Assembly (NCBI GenBank): GCA_011317545.1
Contig: WUJK01000002.1
Location: forward strand, 1,860,001-1,924,000
DNA length: 64,000 bases
Direction of reading: 5' to 3'
DNA from: Coniella vitis
Taxonomy: Eukaryota > Ascomycota > Sordariomycetes > Diaporthales > Schizoparmaceae
Shown here: positions 59,111 through 64,000 of the stretch, piece after piece
Layout: every line of letters begins with the position of its first letter
How positions within the stretch are numbered: the first letter of the stretch is position 1
Program-made: the position numbers and the translations under genes
The notes under the pieces: generated by a model
Seen by the model: only the letters and a program-made list of their open reading frames with translations
Database searches by the model: none
What the model was told of the DNA's origin: nothing

Positions 59111-60980
59111 ATGGCAAAGCCTCGGCTCATAATCCTCATCAGACACGCCCAGTCTGAGGGTAATAGTAAGTCTTGGTCTCTGTGTGCTTCCTATTGAGGC
59201 TTTCCGTACAAGAATGTCTCCGGCTGATCAATTCTGCTCGGCACCCCAACACACAGAGAACCGCGAAATCCATCAAACCATCCCTGACCACCGGGTCAAA
59301 CTTACCAAAGATGGCTGGGATCAAGCCTACGATGCCGGTCGCCGGTTACGCAAGATGCTGAGGGCTGACGACACTCTGCATTTCTTCACTTCTCCCTATC
59401 GCCGGACACGCGAGACCACCGAGGGCATCCTCGCCACACTGACTTCAGACGAAGAGGAACCTTCGCCCTTCAAGCGAAACAATATCAAGGTCTATGAGGA
59501 GCCACGGTTGCGTGAGCAGGACTTTGGCAACTTCCAGCCCTGCTCTGCCGAAATGGAGCGCATGTGGCAGGAACGCGCCGATTATGGACACTTCTTTTAC
59601 AGAATACCTAATGGCGAGAGTGCTGCAGACGCCTATGACCGCATCAGTGGATTCAATGAGAGTCTCTGGAGGCAATTCGGCGAAGACGACTTTGCTAGCG
59701 TTTGTGTTCTTGGTATGTTGCTACTGCGCCAAACGTGTAACGATAATTGGATGCTGACCAAAGGCTGCCATCTTGCAGTCACCCATGGACTCATGTCTCG
59801 TGTTTTCCTAATGAAGTGGTACCATTTCAGCGTCGAGTACTTTGAAGACCTTCGCAATATCAACCACTGCGAATTTCTCATCATGAATAAGCAAGAGAAT
59901 GGCAAATACGTTTTGGAAAACAAATTGCGAACGTGGTCAGAGTTGCGAAGAGAACGGGCTCTCAAGAAGGAAAAGGACAAGGAAAAAGGCACGCCGACGA
60001 GCAGAGACGCCAGCAAACTCGACAAGGCGCTCGTAGCGTCGCAGTCCCCGGTTGTTGCGCCCCGCCGCTGGGGCGGTTGTCCAGACGGCTGCAACCATGA
60101 CAAGTCTTTCCGCATTCGCTCCACCCTCGCCGACCTTGTCAAGCGCGACGCCAGCTCAGCGCACGCTAGTCTCGGCTCCGGAGGCTCACCCGTGTCGGCA
60201 CACCCTCTCAGTGCGGCGAGCATATCGACATCGGGAATTGCCACTCCGCCAACAACAAATGGGTCGCTGACACCATCCTCGGGTCTTGGCTTGCGTCGGC
60301 ACCAGGCGCGGCGGTTCCAGTCCGAGGACGAAGAAGACCAATCGTGCTGTTCTGGCAATGAGGCCGGACTCAAGGCGCGTACCCCTCAGATTGACGTGAT
60401 CAAGGCACGCGAAGAGACAGTGTCGAGTCCGGACGGCACGCCGAGTTTCATCAGTGTGGATGACCGGCTGCGGGCTCAGGACCAGATATCACCACCTGCG
60501 CATCGCCTACATGCACGCGGTCGGGACTTTGGCGGGTCGTACTCTGGGCAGAACTCGCGCGTCAATAGCGACGCGGACTCGTCTGAAGATGAGCGCACAC
60601 GGCTCGCGCGGCGGCATCAGTTGTCGTCATCAGGGCTTGCAGAAGTCGTCCCAGCGTCGACATCGCCAACTGTAGTAGCCGTCACTTTGCCGGAAGCTGG
60701 TCTTCGGGTTGTCACTACTAGTAAAGGTGATAAGCTCCGTCTCGACAAAGACGACGGGGCGGCGGTGAATGGGCTGAGCAAACGGCATCATAGTACCATG
60801 GGTCGAGGCATCATGGCGAACCGGCTCGGGGACTCGCCCGTGAGCAGCAGCAGCAATGACGAATACGAACACGCAGATGATGAACGGGAAAGGGCTGGGC
60901 TTCAGGACGACGCCGACGACCTTTCCGATATCGACACGGTGGAACGAGTCGACCGAAGCATCAGGGGCAGTGTATACTGA
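59111..60980 (+). CDS. Histidine phosphatase (phosphoglycerate-mutase fold), Det1-like
   Basis: Three exons: 59111-59165, 59257-59712 and 59779-60980 (introns 91 and 66 nt), 570 residues. The catalytic domain is residues 4 to about 225. The phospho-accepting His12 sits in LIRHAQSEGN (RHA rather than the common RHG), followed by the arginines of SPYRRTRET (67-70), the acid Glu104 in PRLREQDFGNF and the second His173 in VTHGLMSR, so the active site is complete. Closest characterised relative by motif layout is budding yeast Det1, an acid phosphatase linked to sterol transport. The remaining 340 residues are Ser/Asp/Arg-rich and likely disordered, ending DLSDIDTVERVDRSIRGSVY; typical of filamentous fungi and possibly regulatory. 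The second intron is 3n long and free of stops. The ATG at 59111 is chosen because RHA begins ten residues later, as in the family. Confidence 0.92.
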
Positions 60981-61227
60981 TGGAGGAGGCTTAGTTGTCC
61001 CAGAAGACGAACAGTCTGCTCTTGAGTACATTCATTTATGGTTGGGTTTGGGGAGCTGGCTCAAGGCGCCGTGTTTGTTTTGTGCACTGTTCGAGGAACC
61101 CAGGTCCTTTTCTTTTTTCTTTTTGAGACTTTGATCTCTGGTTCTGTGGTTTCTCTCTTTGGGTCATGGGTATTGGGTGCATGGAATTGGGAGGAGATAC
61201 CAGATTGTTATTGCATCTCGTCATTAT

Positions 61228-61269
<42 letters not shown>

Positions 61270-64000
61270 GAAAAAGCATACAATTTTGAATTCTGCTGCA
61301 TGGCTTTATCATTATGGTTTTGCAAGGGCAAGAGGCATAGTGAGTGATTTGGTAGTGTAATAACACCAAGTATGCATTTTCTTTGAACTATGAGCTCTGT
61401 AAAATGTGTTGTATAACAAAGCACCTGGTTACACTTCCGCTTTTCGTACAGGATATCTTTTAGTATTAGTATATGGTGCAGTGGTGATTTTGTCCAATAG
61501 AATGGTAATGAAACCCACTGTATATACCTAGTATACTAATATCAAAAGACACAAAATGATTTATGACGAATAGGTTTCAGGAGTAAGTATGACCATTTGA
61601 TTTCTTTCTTTCTTTCTTTCTTTATAAAAAAAAATGAAAACTCACTGACGAAAGAGTTTGTCTGGAACGTTCTCGCGAGTGTCGATCAATTGTGATGGGG
61701 TGGTGGGGGGCGGGTGGGAATTTTGGGAAGGAGGGAGGGAGGGGGGTTGGGAAGCGGAGTCACCAATTGTTGGAAATCCTTTTTGTTGTTTTGGGGGGGG
61801 GGGGAGAGAGAGAGGCGCAAGGGCAACGGGGGTTTTACGTTTGGTTGATTTGAAGGCTGATTTTTTAAGGGTTTGGAAAGTATATTTTACACAAGATGTT
61901 GTAAAGAGAAACAACAGAGCAACAAGTTGGGTTTGTGTTGTGGTAAAGGAAAAAAGAGAAGGTTGAAAAGAGAGAAAATTCGTGTATCATGCATTCCCAA
62001 AGGTATAAATAATGTGTTTGTTATACTTGGACGTCAAGTGTATTATATCATGATCGTTGTTCATATTCTTTTGGCAGGTTTGGAGAAGGAAGCTTGGGGG
62101 TGTCTTTTTGCAGCAGGGAGACAAATATATAAGAGAGAGATATATATATTACATTGCATTATCTGTCTTAGTAGGTAGGCACAGTAGATACCACAAGGGC
62201 TATATTCGGGATAATTGATAACAAATAAAGAGCAAGAAATAGTGTGATTCTTGGGGCGGACATGCTGCCATATTAACCTTTGAACGGTTTCAATGATTTG
62301 GTGAAGATGTTTTTTTTTTTTGATTCGCAAGGTTATTTGAATGGTTGGCTGTATGTATACCATATATTTGTGACATTCATGCATGGCCTATTAAAAAGTA
62401 CAAATAACGGAACCATACATCCACCACTTGACGGACTGGTATTTTGGTTTGCTCTGAGGTATGTCGACAGGGGAACTGCAGAACTCTGGAAAAAGAAACA
62501 AGAGCGACGTTGTTTTTATCTACAACATATGTCTCTGTCTATCCAACACACTGGGAAAGAGAAAAGAAAAGAGTCTTCTATATTAACCAATGTGCACAAG
62601 CAAAAAGCCCCGATCCCCTCCCTCGCCTCATTTTCCACTTCGGACCAAATCGGGCCAGTAGATGCCTCCATATTCTTCAGCTTGTTACTACTTTATGAAG
62701 AAAAGGCAAAGCCAAGGCAAAGGTAAGGAAGGGCAACTGCAAAAAGCCTTGGCAGCGCGCAAACAGCAAGCGAGAAGGGAAAGATCGACACTGCAGCAAA
62801 GAAGGAAAATAAATCATAGTAAAAAGGTGGTCTCTGCAGGTACTACTACTATGTATATATGTATACGGAAAGTAGACATGATTAGTACTATGTATGCTGT
62901 ACTACTATTATGTATTATGTATCTCACCCCCCCCCAGTCTTAGCGGGGGGTCCAACCCACTTTGCCAAATCATATACGTACAGTCCTAACTGTATATGTA
63001 CTATGTACATATATGTGATGGTTATATGAAGATCAGATCATGTTCTCTGTTTCGCAAGGATCAGCTCAAGATCGGAAAGCAGAGCAGTGGAACACAACAA
63101 GGAATAGCAGACAGGGGAATTACTCGTTTTTAAAAAAAAAACCCAACCAAAACAAATAAGGAAAAAAAAGGGATTGCAGAGAAACGTATACGAGTACGCG
63201 AGACCTCATCCGAAGGGTTTTAGGATCGCGATTACAATGCGCAATCTCAGATTTTTGATACATATTTTGGCAAGACTGGTTGCGCAACGTTGAAACTCTA
63301 TTTTCCTAGTAACAGCGCCCTCAATTACTTTACCTATTCGACTGATTGGCTTTTGTTTTTGGTTTTGACCCGTGGGGGGGGGGTTTGGTTGTGTAGATGG
63401 ATGATACAATACAACGCCCCAGGAGTAACCCCCTGAAACAGACACGCTCGTCCTTTCGTCTCTGCTTTTTCTTTTTGGCTTTCTTGAGGTGAGATGAGGT
63501 AATGTCTGAAAGATCAATTGATGGATGCTCCTCTTGTGTATCAAGACGCAGCGTACTAATCTGACTGACCAATCAGCCATCACACGTACAGTGTCGTAGA
63601 ATTGTTACAGTTTAGTGTTATACTATGTATTAATTAAATAGTAGTTGCCTACCAAAAAGTGAGGCTCCATCCCCCCTTACCCAGATAGGAAAAGAAACAA
63701 AACAGGAGCGAAAGCTTACTCAAGACATATATCAGGGAAAAAAGAAGGTTTACTGACCCGTTTACATCAAAGAAGAAGAAGGAGGAAAGACGGAGATGAA
63801 GAGCACTTGAGAGCCCAGCTTTCCACGTGGGAACTTGCTTGGCCCAACAAGGACTGCCGGCAAGCCGCGCTGCCAATAAGAGACAGATCTTCAACACCAA
63901 AAGACTTGCCAAACGCTGCGCCCTGTACTATCCAGGAACTGATGTGCCATATCATAGTAGCAAGTTGCAAGGAGCGAACCTGGCTGTTATCAGAAGGGAG
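60981..64000. other. 3' flank of phosphatase gene and gene-free right edge
   Basis: No supportable gene. Contains a T40 tract, (TTTC)5 near 61603-61622, A/G-rich low complexity around 61690-61815, several C/G runs, and four exact TACTATGTA copies (62847, 62886, 62999, 63621). Open frames are chance-like. The pattern resembles the 3-47 kb desert, suggesting another sparse region begins here. Confidence 0.55.
61229..61268 (+). repeat. T40 homopolymer tract
   Basis: Forty consecutive T, about 250 nt after the stop codon of the phosphatase gene. Confidence 0.95.

Larger units (their letters stand above)
9754..63629. repeat. Dispersed 9-bp motif TACTATGTA/TACATAGTA, 32 exact copies
   Basis: Start positions counted by eye: 9754, 9968, 10643, 12076, 13950, 13957, 15262, 17434, 19395, 22786, 24962, 26572, 26665, 28676, 31601, 33595, 35805, 36244, 36370, 37004, 37206, 43589, 44289, 44342, 54021, 54032, 54074, 57479, 62847, 62886, 62999 and 63621. 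Both orientations occur, none in a called exon. With equal base frequencies about 0.5 would be expected in 64 kb on both strands. Near-matches (TACTATGTG, TACTATGTC, TACTATGCA, CATAGTAGTA) are also frequent. Role unknown. Confidence 0.8.

Overview
The window is nuclear DNA from a filamentous ascomycete (Pezizomycotina, probably Sordariomycetes; I cannot go further). The evidence is short spliceosomal introns of 54-196 nt with GTAAGT-like donors and CTRAC-like branch sites, housekeeping proteins of fungal type (CRM1, CCT3, a PRKRIP1-like splicing factor), a fungal Ecl1-like protein, an intron-containing nuclear tRNA, and C-to-T type nonsense mutations in an accessory gene of the kind left by repeat-induced point mutation (RIP).

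Layout. (1) 1-3282 (+): almost all of the nuclear export receptor CRM1/exportin-1; only about the first 60 residues lie off the left edge. (2) 3283-46830: about 43.5 kb that is nearly gene-free. It is full of microsatellites, A/T homopolymers up to 46 nt and G/C runs of 8-14 nt. The only gene I can support there is a 152-residue Ecl1-like zinc protein (21377-21835, -). A 66-codon ORF at 34120-34320 is a weak candidate. (3) 46831-47977 (-): a two-exon class II aldolase/adducin-fold protein with a (CCCAG)7 repeat in its intron. (4) 48.8-54.0 kb: an accessory segment with two weak divergent ORFs, a tRNA-Ala(AGC), and then a roughly 3.4 kb interval between two diverged direct repeats. That interval holds an aminoglycoside-phosphotransferase-like pseudogene, a frameshifted DUF6914-like gene and a small three-exon gene of unknown function. 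(5) 54384-60980: a compact housekeeping block with CCT3 (+), a PRKRIP1/DUF1168 protein (-, convergent with CCT3) and a histidine-phosphatase (phosphoglycerate-mutase fold) protein (+). (6) 60981-64000: no gene seen.

The housekeeping genes serve general functions (nuclear export, tubulin/actin folding, splicing, phosphatase activity) and do not form a pathway. I found no biosynthetic cluster, CRISPR array or intact mobile element. The main unexplained signals are: a 9-bp motif (TACTATGTA / TACATAGTA) present in 32 exact copies, all outside the coding exons called here, where about 0.5 is expected by chance; the gene desert around a lone Ecl1-like gene; and the repeat-flanked, decaying accessory segment beside a tRNA gene. 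Intron boundaries were placed by hand from reading frame and splice consensus, without transcript data.
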